Source of the DNA: Flavobacteriaceae bacterium
GTDB lineage: Bacteria; Bacteroidota; Bacteroidia; Flavobacteriales; Flavobacteriaceae
Direction: 5' to 3'
Assembly: GCA_030828025.1 (NCBI GenBank)
Contig: JAURDG010000015.1
Coordinates: forward strand, 1 to 13,509
Length of the DNA: 13,509 nucleotides
Part shown: one piece after another, positions 1 through 7,459 of the stretch
Position numbering within the stretch: position 1 is the first letter of the stretch
How the letters are laid out: every line of letters begins with the position of its first letter
Position numbers and translations under genes: made by a program
Notes under the pieces: generated by a model
What the model was told of the DNA's origin: nothing
Database searches by the model: none
What the model saw: only the letters and a program-made list of their open reading frames with translations

Positions 1-943
1 AAGTAGCGTTTACATTGGTGGCTTTAGAGTCGTTGATGTATGCCACCTTGAGGATGTTGACGACATACTCTAAGCGATGTGGCGCACCTTGAAAGGTTTG
101 CAAGCTGGATTGAATTTCTTGATCGCTCAACTTAAAGAGTTGTGCGATGGTGGCGGCAGCCATGGCGTTTTTGGCATTATGGCGACCACTTAATGAAGGA
201 TTGTTGATGACGAACATAGCGGATGAATTGTTGGTGGAATATGGATGTTGCTGCGCAATGGGTTTGTAGCGTTCAAGACGTGAAACAATTTCCTCATCAG
301 TAGCATCGTATAAAAAATGATCTTCTGTTGTTTGGTTTTTTAGCAGCTTAAATTTTGCCGCATAATAGTCCTCACAAGTATTGTTGTAACGGTCCAAATG
401 ATCTGGTGTTAAATTGGTAATCACGGCTATGTGGGGATGAAATTTTTTAATGTGCTCCAACTGAAAGCTGCTTAATTCCAACACATAAACCTCATGCTGA
501 TCTTCGATAAGTGCCTTCGCAAAACTGTTGCCAATATTGCCCGCCAAGCCAACGTCAACACCGCCTTCAGAAAGTAAATGATGGGTCAGCATGGCAGTCG
601 TTGTTTTTCCATTACTGCCCGTGATGCCTACAATCGTTGCATTGGTATAACTGCTGGCAAACTCGATTTCAGAAACAATGGAAATGCCCGCTGCTTCTAT
701 CGCTTTAACAACAGCAGCCTCGTTTGGGATACCAGGACTTTTAACTACGAGTTCCGCTTGAGTAATGCGATCTAAAGTATGGGTGCCTTCCTCCCAAGCA
801 ATGTGATGCTTGTCAAAAACTTTTTTTGCATCATCGGAAAGTTTGCTCATGTCCGAAACAAACACCTGCCACTGGTTTCGTTGCGCCAGCAATGCTGCGC
901 CAATGCCACTTTCTCCTCCGCCAAGTACAACTAATTTTTGCAT
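1..943 (-). CDS. murD: UDP-N-acetylmuramoyl-L-alanine--D-glutamate ligase MurD (3' end cut by window edge)
   Basis: Cytoplasmic ATP-dependent ligase that adds D-Glu to UDP-MurNAc-L-Ala. About 314 codons are visible with no stop, so the C-terminal part lies left of position 1 (the family is about 450 residues). Reading from the ATG at 943: an N-terminal nucleotide-binding region with VVLGGGESGIG (residues 5-15), the Mur-ligase ATP loop GITGSNGKTTT (106-116), and NLTPDHLDRY (177-186). The last visible residues include NDSKATN, the conserved start of the MurD C-terminal domain. The start codon shares one base with the mraY stop (TAATG), which supports this start and suggests translational coupling. 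The family call is secure; the absence of a stop is only a window-edge effect. Confidence 0.96.
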   Translation of the reverse strand, partial: MQKLVVLGGGESGIGAALLAQRNQWQVFVSDMSKLSDDAKKVFDKHHIAWEEGTHTLDRITQAELVVKSPGIPNEAAVVKAIEAAGISIVSEIEFASSYTNATIVGITGSNGKTTTAMLTHHLLSEGGVDVGLAGNIGNSFAKALIEDQHEVYVLELSSFQLEHIKKFHPHIAVITNLTPDHLDRYNNTCEDYYAAKFKLLKNQTTEDHFLYDATDEEIVSRLERYKPIAQQHPYSTNNSSAMFVINNPSLSGRHNAKNAMAAATIAQLFKLSDQEIQSSLQTFQGAPHRLEYVVNILKVAYINDSKATNVNAT

Positions 944-2139
944 TATCTGATTTTAAGCGTTACAAGGCTGACGATAGCCAACATGATGGCAACAATCCAG
1001 AACCGACTTACGATTTTACTTTCGTGGTAGCCAAGTTTTTGGTAATGATGGTGCAAGGGTGCCATTTTAAAAATGCGCTTACCAACACCTAATTTTTTCC
1101 TGGTGTATTTAAAGTAACTCACCTGAAGAATTACCGATAGGTTCTCGATAAGGAATACACCACATAAAATGGGAATCAACAATTCTTTACGCACAACAAG
1201 TGCCAAGACGGCAATAATCCCACCAATAGTCAGGCTACCCGTATCGCCCATAAATACTTGTGCTGGATATGTATTGTACCATAAAAACCCAACAAGCGCC
1301 CCAACAAAAGCAGCAACAAAAACAACCACTTCACTTACTTCTGGGATGTACATCACATTGAGGTAGTCGGCAAAAATGATGTTGCCCGAAACCCAAGCAA
1401 ATAAGCCTAAAGTAAGCACGGCTATAGAAGCGGTGCCTGCAGCAAGTCCGTCAATACCATCTGTAAGGTTGGCTCCATTAGAAACAGCAGTAATGATGAA
1501 AATAACTGCTGGAATAAAAATAAGCCAGGCATAATCGGAGGCGTGATCTCCAGCCCAAAAAATAAGGTCGCTGTATTCAAGCTCATTGTTTTTTAACAAC
1601 GGAATTGTTGTCTGAGTTGATTTTTGCTCAAATGAAAAGATTCCACTTCCGTCAATTTGTTTTCTTATTGTTACTTCGGGATGGAAATACAATACGGCAC
1701 CGACAATAAGCCCAAGACCTATTTGCCCTACCAACTTAAAACGCCCTTTCAGGCCTTCCTTGTCTTTCTTTTTAATTTTTAGATAATCATCTACAAAACC
1801 AATAAGTCCCATCCATAAAGTGGTCACGACCAATAAAATGATGTAAATGTTGTCCAGCTTAGTCAAGAGCAACACAGGAATAAGCGTGCCCAAAATAATC
1901 ATCAGACCACCCATGGTTGGCGTGCCTGCCTTTTCTTCTTGTCCAGCCAAACCCAAATCACGGATGGTCTCTCCCATCTGGTTGCGTTGTAGCAACTTAA
2001 TAATGCGCTTCCCATAGACAGCAGTAAGCAGCAGCGAAGACAATATGGCTACCGCAGATCGAAAAGATAAATAACCAAATAAAGAAGCTCCTGGTAATTG
2101 GTACGTGCGTTCTAAAAATTCAAAGAGGTAATACAACAT
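943..2139 (-). CDS. mraY: phospho-N-acetylmuramoyl-pentapeptide-transferase MraY
   Basis: Integral inner-membrane enzyme that transfers phospho-MurNAc-pentapeptide from UDP to undecaprenyl phosphate, giving lipid I. The protein is 398 residues, strongly hydrophobic with many membrane helices. Family motifs occur in order: the acidic pair FVDDY (115-119), NLTDGIDGLA (224-233), MGDTGSL (297-303) and the three-histidine loop PLHHHYQ (361-367). It is longer than Escherichia coli MraY (about 360) because of an extra stretch around residues 155-200 that is rich in polar residues and lies between membrane segments; I recall similar insertions in other Bacteroidetes MraY, but that is from memory. The ATG shares one base with the murE stop, and the stop shares one base with the murD ATG. 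Confidence 0.98.
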   Translation of the reverse strand: MLYYLFEFLERTYQLPGASLFGYLSFRSAVAILSSLLLTAVYGKRIIKLLQRNQMGETIRDLGLAGQEEKAGTPTMGGLMIILGTLIPVLLLTKLDNIYIILLVVTTLWMGLIGFVDDYLKIKKKDKEGLKGRFKLVGQIGLGLIVGAVLYFHPEVTIRKQIDGSGIFSFEQKSTQTTIPLLKNNELEYSDLIFWAGDHASDYAWLIFIPAVIFIITAVSNGANLTDGIDGLAAGTASIAVLTLGLFAWVSGNIIFADYLNVMYIPEVSEVVVFVAAFVGALVGFLWYNTYPAQVFMGDTGSLTIGGIIAVLALVVRKELLIPILCGVFLIENLSVILQVSYFKYTRKKLGVGKRIFKMAPLHHHYQKLGYHESKIVSRFWIVAIMLAIVSLVTLKIR

Positions 2140-3599
2140 TATTTATCTGATTTTAAGTTTTGCATTATCGCTGCCACATCATCAAAAAGCACACGTGTGC
2201 CGTTTTGCTCTTGATAGGTTTCGTGCCCTTTGCCAGCAACCAAAATGATGTCCTCATCTTTTGCCATAGTACAGGCGGTCTTTATGGCTTGTGCTCGATC
2301 GGTTACCGTGAGGTATTTTCGAGAAGCTTCTGCGGGAACACCCTCAATCATATCCGCAATGATTGCATCTGGGTCTTCCATGCGTGGATTGTCGGAAGTG
2401 AAAATGGCAAGGTCGCTTTTTTCAACGGCAATTTTCGCCATAAGAGGTCGTTTGCCTTTATCGCGATTGCCACCACAGCCCACTACTGTTATCACTTTTT
2501 CGTTTCGTGTTCGCAGCACAGAAATGGTGTCCAATACTTGTTTTAAAGCGTCTGGAGTATGCGCATAATCAACGATGGCTATGACGCCATTAGTTGTGGG
2601 CACAGACTGAAACCTGCCTGCTGCGCCCTTGAGCGTGCTCAACACGGGCAGCACGTCCGTTTTTTCCTCATTGAGCAACAAGGCAATTGCCAAAACACAA
2701 GCAAAATTGGATGCATTAAAATCACCAACCAAGGGCGTCCAAACCTCTTCGTGTTGGACTTTTAGCAACATGCCTTCAAAACTTTTTTCCAAGATTTTTA
2801 GCTGAATGTCTGCCACACACTTGATGCCGTAAAAACGTTTGGTTGCTCGAGTGTTTTGCAACATATACTTCCCGTTTTTGTCATCGGCGTTTGAAAGTGC
2901 AAATGCTGCAGTAGGCAGTATATCAAAAAGCGTTTTTTTGGTGTCTCGATAGTGCTTAAAGTCATTGTGATAATCGAGATGATCGTGCGTTAGGTTTGTA
3001 AAAACAGCTCCCGAAAAATGAATATTTGCGATGCGCTCCTGATCAATGCCGTGTGACGAAACTTCCATAAAGCAATGACTTACGCCTGCATCAACCATAG
3101 CACGTAAAATACCATGCAACTCCAGCGGGTTTGGTGTGGTATGCGTACTAGGCATGGTCTTTTCGCCGATGCGTATTTCTACTGTGGACACCAATCCAGC
3201 GGTAAAACCCAAATGATGAAACAACTGGTAGGCCATCGTTGCAACCGATGTTTTTCCGTTTGTACCAGTGATACCGACAAGTTTCAACGCCTTACTTGGG
3301 TGATCAAACCAATTTGATGCCACGATTGCTAATGCTTTTCGGGTGTTGGCACACGAGATATAGCTAATTGATTTGTCCAGTGCCTTAGGCATGGTGCTAC
3401 ACAAAACCGCGACAGCACCAGCGTCAATTGCATCTTGGATGTGCTTATGCCCATCGTGCTGTGTGCCCTCAATCGCCACAAACAATGTTCCTTTGACCAC
3501 TTTCCTAGAATCAAAAGCCACCTGACTTATTTGAATACCTGTACTTCCTGCAACAGTTTGCAAGGGAACACCAAACAGGATGTCTTTTAGTACTTTCAT
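2139..3599 (-). CDS. murE: UDP-MurNAc-tripeptide synthetase MurE, meso-diaminopimelate type
   Basis: Cytoplasmic Mur ligase that adds the third stem-peptide residue to UDP-MurNAc-L-Ala-D-Glu. It has 486 residues, normal for the family. Visible motifs: the ATP loop GITGTNGKTS (109-118), TNLTHDHLDYH (201-211), a KK pair at 221-222 where the carbamylated lysine is expected, DYAHTPD (344-350), GCGGNRDKGKR (374-384) and DNPRMEDP (403-410). The DNPR signature marks enzymes that use meso-diaminopimelate rather than lysine, as expected for a Gram-negative. The ATG lies inside an ATGA overlap with the ftsI stop. murF, which often follows murE, is absent here: mraY follows directly. Confidence 0.98.
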   Translation of the reverse strand: MKVLKDILFGVPLQTVAGSTGIQISQVAFDSRKVVKGTLFVAIEGTQHDGHKHIQDAIDAGAVAVLCSTMPKALDKSISYISCANTRKALAIVASNWFDHPSKALKLVGITGTNGKTSVATMAYQLFHHLGFTAGLVSTVEIRIGEKTMPSTHTTPNPLELHGILRAMVDAGVSHCFMEVSSHGIDQERIANIHFSGAVFTNLTHDHLDYHNDFKHYRDTKKTLFDILPTAAFALSNADDKNGKYMLQNTRATKRFYGIKCVADIQLKILEKSFEGMLLKVQHEEVWTPLVGDFNASNFACVLAIALLLNEEKTDVLPVLSTLKGAAGRFQSVPTTNGVIAIVDYAHTPDALKQVLDTISVLRTRNEKVITVVGCGGNRDKGKRPLMAKIAVEKSDLAIFTSDNPRMEDPDAIIADMIEGVPAEASRKYLTVTDRAQAIKTACTMAKDEDIILVAGKGHETYQEQNGTRVLFDDVAAIMQNLKSDK

Positions 3600-5590
3600 G
3601 ATAGCGTCAGTAAAACAAGTTGGTTTTTATTAAGGGGTCCGCCGGGGTTTTGTGATTGTTTTTTAACTTTTCCCTTGCCCTTAATTTTGACTTTCATCCC
3701 TAAGTTTTCCAATGCTGCCACAGCTTCCATAGCGGGCCAGCCACGCACGTCGGGCATACGTGATGCCTCCAAAACATCATGAATATCAGGCCCAGAGGAA
3801 TCCTTACCTAATACTGCTAGCTTGCTTTTTTCAATTGAAGTCTCCTTCGGTATATCGTGAATAACCGATTCAGCAATCTTTTTAAACACGGGAGCAGCTA
3901 CCACATTTCCATAATACCCTTTTGACTTGTTGGGTTTATGTACCACGACAATACACGAATAAGTAGGATTTTCAACGGGAAAATAACCCACAAAACTAGC
4001 GACATACTTTACATTGTCTGTGGTATAATCTACCTGACAAGTGCCTGTTTTTCCAGCCATAGAAAGTTTTTCGTCATAAATATTATGCGCTGTACCCCAT
4101 TTGTTTTTCACAACACCTTTCATCAAACTTTGCAGCTTACTTGTGGTCTCTTTGGAGCATATTGCTGGATTCAGCACTTTTTTGGGATATTCAGCCACTA
4201 GAGCACCATCGAGTGTGCGTACTGAGGATACAAAACGCGGCATGACCAGTTCACCATCATTCGCAATGGCGTTGTAGTAGCTAAGCGTTTGCAACGGTGT
4301 CAGCGACACACCATAACCAAATGCCATCCAGGGCAAGTCTAAGCCGTCCCAGTCCGCATCTTTTGGATGAGGTATTTTGGGTGTTCCTTCGCCTGAAATC
4401 GAAATGCCAAGTGGTTTGTCTAAACCAAAAGACAACAATCGGTCGGTAAATTGGCTCGGGTTGTCCTTATAATTTTCATGGATAAGCTTCACAATTCCTG
4501 TATTCGAAGAGCGTTCAAACACCTGACTTGCAGGTATGACACCATAACCTCCACGCTTTGAATCCCGCACGTGGTACCTGCCATAAAAAGTCAAGACCCC
4601 TTTTTCGGTATCAACCATAGTCGTGGTATCGATGACCTTATCCTCTAGAGCAGCCATAAGCGCAAACAGCTTAAAGGTTGAACCAGGCTCGTGGGCTTCG
4701 CCAACAGCGTAGTTCAAACGCTCAAAATATTTATTGTCAGCTGTTCTTCCAAGGTTAGCAATTGCTTTTACAGCACCTGTTTTGGTTTCCATGACAACCA
4801 CGGTGCCGTGTTCTGCTTCATATTTTTCCAGTGCCTCAAGTAAGGCATGGTGCGCCACATCCTGAATATTCGTATCTAGTGTAGTCCAAAGATTAAGCCC
4901 ATCAACTGGTTCTTGCTGATAATCATTCGTTAAGGGTTTGTACTCGCCGCTAGCTATACGTTGCCTAAGTTGTACACCCGCCTGACCACGCAATTCAATG
5001 CCATAAGCACCTTCCAAGCCAACCTTTAAATAACTGCCATTTGGATTTCGTTGCTCATAGCCTATAGTACGCTCCGCTATTTTGCCAAGAGGAAGGTCGC
5101 GAACAAACTGCCGGTCAACAATAAAACCACCGCGAACACCTCCCAAACGAAACATTGGAAATTGCTTGATGCGTTGAAACTCATGGTAGGATAAGCGTCG
5201 GGCAATTAGGCTATACCGGCTTTGTTTAGCGCGCGCATTTTTTAGTAGCCGTTCATACATATGGCTGGGCTTGCCAAACATAGCCGACAAGGAATCGCTC
5301 AAAGGGCCTAACTGCTGCCGAAAAACACGCTCGTTTACTGTTACTGCGTCAAAATGAACACTGTATCTAGCAACAGAAGTCGCCAGTAAACTCCCATCAT
5401 CTGTATAAATATTACCACGGACCGGTGGGATTTCAAAATTCTTAATGCTGTTCTTTTCTGCCATTTCTCGGTATTGGTCGCCTTCAGTTAGTTGTAAAGC
5501 GATTAGGCGATAACCGATTGTTACTCCCAATAAAAAGAGTACAAAAACCACCAAATAGCTTCGCAAAATAATATGCTCTTGTTTACTCAT
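3596..5590 (-). CDS. ftsI: division-specific transpeptidase FtsI (class B penicillin-binding protein with C-terminal PASTA domain)
   Basis: Septal peptidoglycan transpeptidase anchored in the inner membrane with its catalytic domain in the periplasm. It has 664 residues. Order: short cytoplasmic tail, one membrane helix (about 11-30), dimerisation/pedestal region starting near PPVRGNIYTDDG (55-66), then the transpeptidase domain with STFK (304-307, active Ser304), SSN (361-363) and KTGT (514-517). A single PASTA domain follows (about 612-664, starting MPDVRGW), as in SpoVD-type proteins and many Bacteroidetes FtsI. The start overlaps the end of the ftsL-like gene by 8 bases and the stop overlaps murE by 4 bases (ATGA). 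No active-site residue is missing. Confidence 0.97.
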   Translation of the reverse strand: MSKQEHIILRSYLVVFVLFLLGVTIGYRLIALQLTEGDQYREMAEKNSIKNFEIPPVRGNIYTDDGSLLATSVARYSVHFDAVTVNERVFRQQLGPLSDSLSAMFGKPSHMYERLLKNARAKQSRYSLIARRLSYHEFQRIKQFPMFRLGGVRGGFIVDRQFVRDLPLGKIAERTIGYEQRNPNGSYLKVGLEGAYGIELRGQAGVQLRQRIASGEYKPLTNDYQQEPVDGLNLWTTLDTNIQDVAHHALLEALEKYEAEHGTVVVMETKTGAVKAIANLGRTADNKYFERLNYAVGEAHEPGSTFKLFALMAALEDKVIDTTTMVDTEKGVLTFYGRYHVRDSKRGGYGVIPASQVFERSSNTGIVKLIHENYKDNPSQFTDRLLSFGLDKPLGISISGEGTPKIPHPKDADWDGLDLPWMAFGYGVSLTPLQTLSYYNAIANDGELVMPRFVSSVRTLDGALVAEYPKKVLNPAICSKETTSKLQSLMKGVVKNKWGTAHNIYDEKLSMAGKTGTCQVDYTTDNVKYVASFVGYFPVENPTYSCIVVVHKPNKSKGYYGNVVAAPVFKKIAESVIHDIPKETSIEKSKLAVLGKDSSGPDIHDVLEASRMPDVRGWPAMEAVAALENLGMKVKIKGKGKVKKQSQNPGGPLNKNQLVLLTLS

Positions 5591-5900
5591 CGCGCTGAAC
5601 TATTATTTTGGTTGGTGCCTTGTCAGGAGGAAAAATACCATGCCGCTGGAGCCGGTTCGCAATTTGGGTTTCCATACGCTTGTGCATCACCTGCTCACGG
5701 ATAGAAACAAACTCACTTCGAACAGCTTGCAACTCTTTAGTGGCTTTGGCAATTTGCAGCACTTTAGAGTCCACTTGATGCGATGCCGTAATCATAAGTC
5801 CAGCAAGAAAAAAAACAAATAAGATAAACCGCCAATTTTTTGCTACTCCTTCCTGCACCAAAAATGTTCCTTTAAGCAGATTTAAAACTCCTTTTTTCAT
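5583..5900 (-). CDS. ftsL: FtsL-like cell-division protein (small bitopic membrane protein)
   Basis: A 105-residue protein with a short N-terminal cytoplasmic part, one membrane helix (about 24-40, mostly Phe, Leu, Ile and Val) and a heptad-like charged region (about 45-90) that probably forms a coiled coil. That architecture, the size and the position between rsmH and ftsI are the hallmarks of FtsL. FtsL works with FtsB and FtsQ to recruit and activate FtsW/FtsI at the septum. The sequence itself diverges strongly between phyla, so the name rests mainly on architecture and synteny. Its ATG lies in an ATGA overlap with the rsmH stop, and its last 8 bases overlap the start of ftsI. Confidence 0.85.
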   Translation of the reverse strand: MKKGVLNLLKGTFLVQEGVAKNWRFILFVFFLAGLMITASHQVDSKVLQIAKATKELQAVRSEFVSIREQVMHKRMETQIANRLQRHGIFPPDKAPTKIIVQRDE

Positions 5901-6787
5901 ACTCGTTCTGCGACGCGCAACTTGGCACTCCGCGCCCTATTGTTTGTTTTTATTTCGTCCGCTGATGGGACTTGCAATCCACCACACTTTGTAAAGTAGC
6001 GTTCTGGATTTCCAAAACTGTCCTTAATGGGTTCATTTGTAAAATTTCCATATTGGATAAATCGCTTAATCAGCCGATCCTCTATCGAATGATAGCTAAT
6101 CACACTAAGGCGACCACCCGGACGCAACACTTCTTTGCATTGAAGCAAAAAGTCTTGCAGCACTTCAACCTCTTTGTTTACTTCCATACGAAGCGCTTGA
6201 TAGATTTTTGCCAAGACTTTCTGTTCATTTCCTTTAGGAAGAAAGTCGGCAAGTACCTTGTTGAGTTCAGATGTAGTATAAATGCCTTTTCCTCGTTGGC
6301 TTACGAGCTGACGAGCTATTTTTCGGGCTTGGCTTAATTCGCCGTAGGTAAAGAGTATGTGCGCCAGTTCAGTCTCGTCAGCGTTGTTGATGATTTCTGC
6401 TGCCGTCAACGCTTGCCGTTGATTCATCCGCATGTCCAATGGCCCATCAAAACGAATGGAAAAGCCTCTTGTTGGTGTGTCAAATTGATGGGAAGAAACC
6501 CCTAAATCGGCAAGAATACCATCAACAAAATCAACTTTATAAAAGCGTAAAAAGCGTTTTAAATGACAAAAATTATGTGGAATCAGCGTAAATCGTGGGT
6601 CTTGAATGCTATTTTGCTGGGCGTCCTCATCTTGGTCAAAGGCATATAGTTTACACGATTGATCCATCCTGCTAAGCAATGCCAATGTATGACCACCACC
6701 ACCAAAAGTAGCATCAACATAAATAGCGTTGGGCTTAAAGTTTAGCCCAGAAACAGAAGCATCGAGCAGTACTGGCTTATGATACAT
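5897..6787 (-). CDS. rsmH: 16S rRNA (cytosine1402-N4)-methyltransferase RsmH (MraW)
   Basis: SAM-dependent methyltransferase that makes the N4 methylation at C1402 in the 16S rRNA decoding centre. With the start chosen here it has 296 residues, close to the usual 300-315. Motifs: N-terminal YHKPVLL (2-8), SAM-binding DATFGGGGHT (25-34), FDQDEDA (50-56), ADLGVSSHQFD (93-103), RGFSIRFDGPLDMRM (107-121), and near the C-terminus SYHSIEDRLIK and NRARSAKLRVAER. The open frame extends upstream to 6835, but conserved homology begins at MYHKPVLL, so I place the start at 6787; ATGs at 6796 and 6799 are alternatives. With this start it overlaps the end of mraZ by 11 bases. Confidence 0.96.
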   Translation of the reverse strand: MYHKPVLLDASVSGLNFKPNAIYVDATFGGGGHTLALLSRMDQSCKLYAFDQDEDAQQNSIQDPRFTLIPHNFCHLKRFLRFYKVDFVDGILADLGVSSHQFDTPTRGFSIRFDGPLDMRMNQRQALTAAEIINNADETELAHILFTYGELSQARKIARQLVSQRGKGIYTTSELNKVLADFLPKGNEQKVLAKIYQALRMEVNKEVEVLQDFLLQCKEVLRPGGRLSVISYHSIEDRLIKRFIQYGNFTNEPIKDSFGNPERYFTKCGGLQVPSADEIKTNNRARSAKLRVAERV

Positions 6788-7241
6788 CGCTTCCATCATC
6801 TCCCATAACTTCTTCTGCCAATGCAGCAAAATCAACGGCTGCTTCGTCTATCGCTTTTTCGTAGTGCGCCTTGTCCCAGATTTCGATAATATTTACCGCA
6901 GCAGACAGCACCACCTCTTTGTTGATGTGTGCAATTAAAGCCAAATCACGCGGTACCAACAACCGGTCAGTAGCATCCAACTCAACCACTTTAACACCCG
7001 CAGTAAAGCGGCGAATAAAGTCGTTGTTTTTCTTTTTAAACCTATTGAGTTTATTCACCTTCTCCATTAATGCATTCCATTCGTCAAGCGAATACAGCTC
7101 CAAGCATGGCTGAAAAACAGCGCGCTTGAGCACAAATGGCTGCTGACGTGCAGCAGCAAATTGCTTGGAAAGCGCAGCAGGCATCTTAATCCTTCCCTTA
7201 GGATCTGCTTTGCATTGATATGTTCCAATTAAGTGTGACAC
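6777..7241 (-). CDS. mraZ: transcriptional regulator MraZ (GTG start)
   Basis: DNA-binding protein with two SpoVT/AbrB-like MraZ domains; in other bacteria it forms rings and controls the dcw operon from repeats in its own promoter. It has 154 residues, normal length. The first signature is DPKGR (13-17) within CKADPKGRIKMP; the second is DATDRLLVP (89-97), where the usual Gly before Arg is Asp. The start is GTG: no in-frame ATG exists between it and the -7 box, and MSHLIGTYQ aligns with the usual MraZ N-terminus. The predicted -7 box lies only 17 bases upstream, so the leader is very short. First gene of the operon and a probable autoregulator (inference from the adjacent repeats). Confidence 0.97.
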   Translation of the reverse strand: MSHLIGTYQCKADPKGRIKMPAALSKQFAAARQQPFVLKRAVFQPCLELYSLDEWNALMEKVNKLNRFKKKNNDFIRRFTAGVKVVELDATDRLLVPRDLALIAHINKEVVLSAAVNIIEIWDKAHYEKAIDEAAVDFAALAEEVMGDDGSDVS

Positions 7242-7258
7242 TTCTGAAGGCTTTGTTC

Positions 7259-7266
7259 CAAAATTA
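7259..7266 (-). promoter_or_regulatory. predicted -7 promoter element of the mraZ/dcw operon
   Basis: On the minus strand this reads TAATTTTG, an exact match to the Bacteroidetes -7 consensus TAnnTTTG. It would place transcription start about 10 bases before the mraZ GTG. No clear TTG-type -33 element is seen at the usual distance, because that space is filled by the 10-bp repeats. The assignment rests on consensus match and position only. Confidence 0.5.
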
Positions 7267-7270
7267 ATTA

Positions 7271-7322
7271 TTTTTTACCACTTTTTACCACTTTTTACCA
7301 CTTTGTTAATAAGTTTTACCAC
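7271..7322 (-). promoter_or_regulatory. predicted MraZ operator: three 10-bp direct repeats plus a fourth copy
   Basis: On the minus strand the unit GTGGTAAAAA is repeated at an exact 10-base period, with GTGGT cores at 7281-7277, 7291-7287 and 7301-7297. A fourth GTGGTAAAA core lies at 7322-7318, 21 bases beyond the third (about two helical turns). MraZ of E. coli binds TGGG-type direct repeats at a 10-base period upstream of mraZ, and mollicute MraZ binds AAAGTG-type repeats; two of the three core copies here are preceded by AAAAAGTGG and the third by CAAAGTGG. The array directly abuts the -7 box, so bound MraZ should block RNA polymerase. Function is inferred from known MraZ biology. Confidence 0.75.
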
Positions 7323-7335
7323 TACACGTATAGTG
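7320..7335. repeat. 16-bp near-palindrome in the divergent control region
   Basis: CACTACACGTATAGTG reads the same on both strands except for one mismatched pair (positions 6 and 11 of the element); the centre is ACGT. It overlaps the outermost MraZ-like core by three bases. It could be an operator for a dimeric regulator; no known regulon motif is recognised. Confidence 0.4.
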
Positions 7336-7434
7336 CAGCATAGTCATTGGCAAAAATGAACGGGGAAACACACCTCTTTTCGAGCGTGTTTGGGTACTCA
7401 ATAAAATTTGGGTGTTTCAGCGGTTAATAATACC

Positions 7435-7442
7435 TATATTTG
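7435..7442 (+). promoter_or_regulatory. predicted -7 promoter element for the hydrolase-engB pair
   Basis: TATATTTG matches TAnnTTTG exactly and ends 17 bases before the ATG at 7460. A TTTG at 7407-7410 could serve as the -33 element, but its 24-base spacing is slightly longer than the usual range. Because this element lies inside the longer open frame that begins at GTG 7412, it also argues for the ATG at 7460 as the true start. Confidence 0.45.
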
Positions 7443-7459
7443 CAATTCATAAATATCAA

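Noticed and set aside
2230..2568. 112-codon plus-strand open frame opposite murE, and similar long antisense frames elsewhere
   Set aside because: Fully inside secure conserved genes on the other strand, with no recognisable domain or upstream signal; shadows of the real frames.
3329..3514. Small minus-strand frame within murE
   Set aside because: Out of frame inside the murE coding sequence, with no start-context or homology support.
6788..6835. Upstream extension of rsmH
   Set aside because: The extra 16 residues lie inside mraZ in another frame and are not part of the conserved RsmH N-terminus, which begins at MYHKPVLL.
7271..7322. Repeat array considered as a CRISPR or satellite
   Set aside because: Units are only 10 bases with no spacers and sit exactly at the mraZ promoter; an operator explains them better.
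7389..7413. TTTGGGT direct repeat (7389-7395 and 7407-7413)
   Set aside because: It contains a TGGG core, but the 18-base spacing does not fit the 10-base MraZ period and there are only two copies; probably chance.
7412..7459. GTG-initiated N-terminal extension of the hydrolase
   Set aside because: Contains the TATATTTG promoter box and no conserved residues; the ATG at 7460 fits better.
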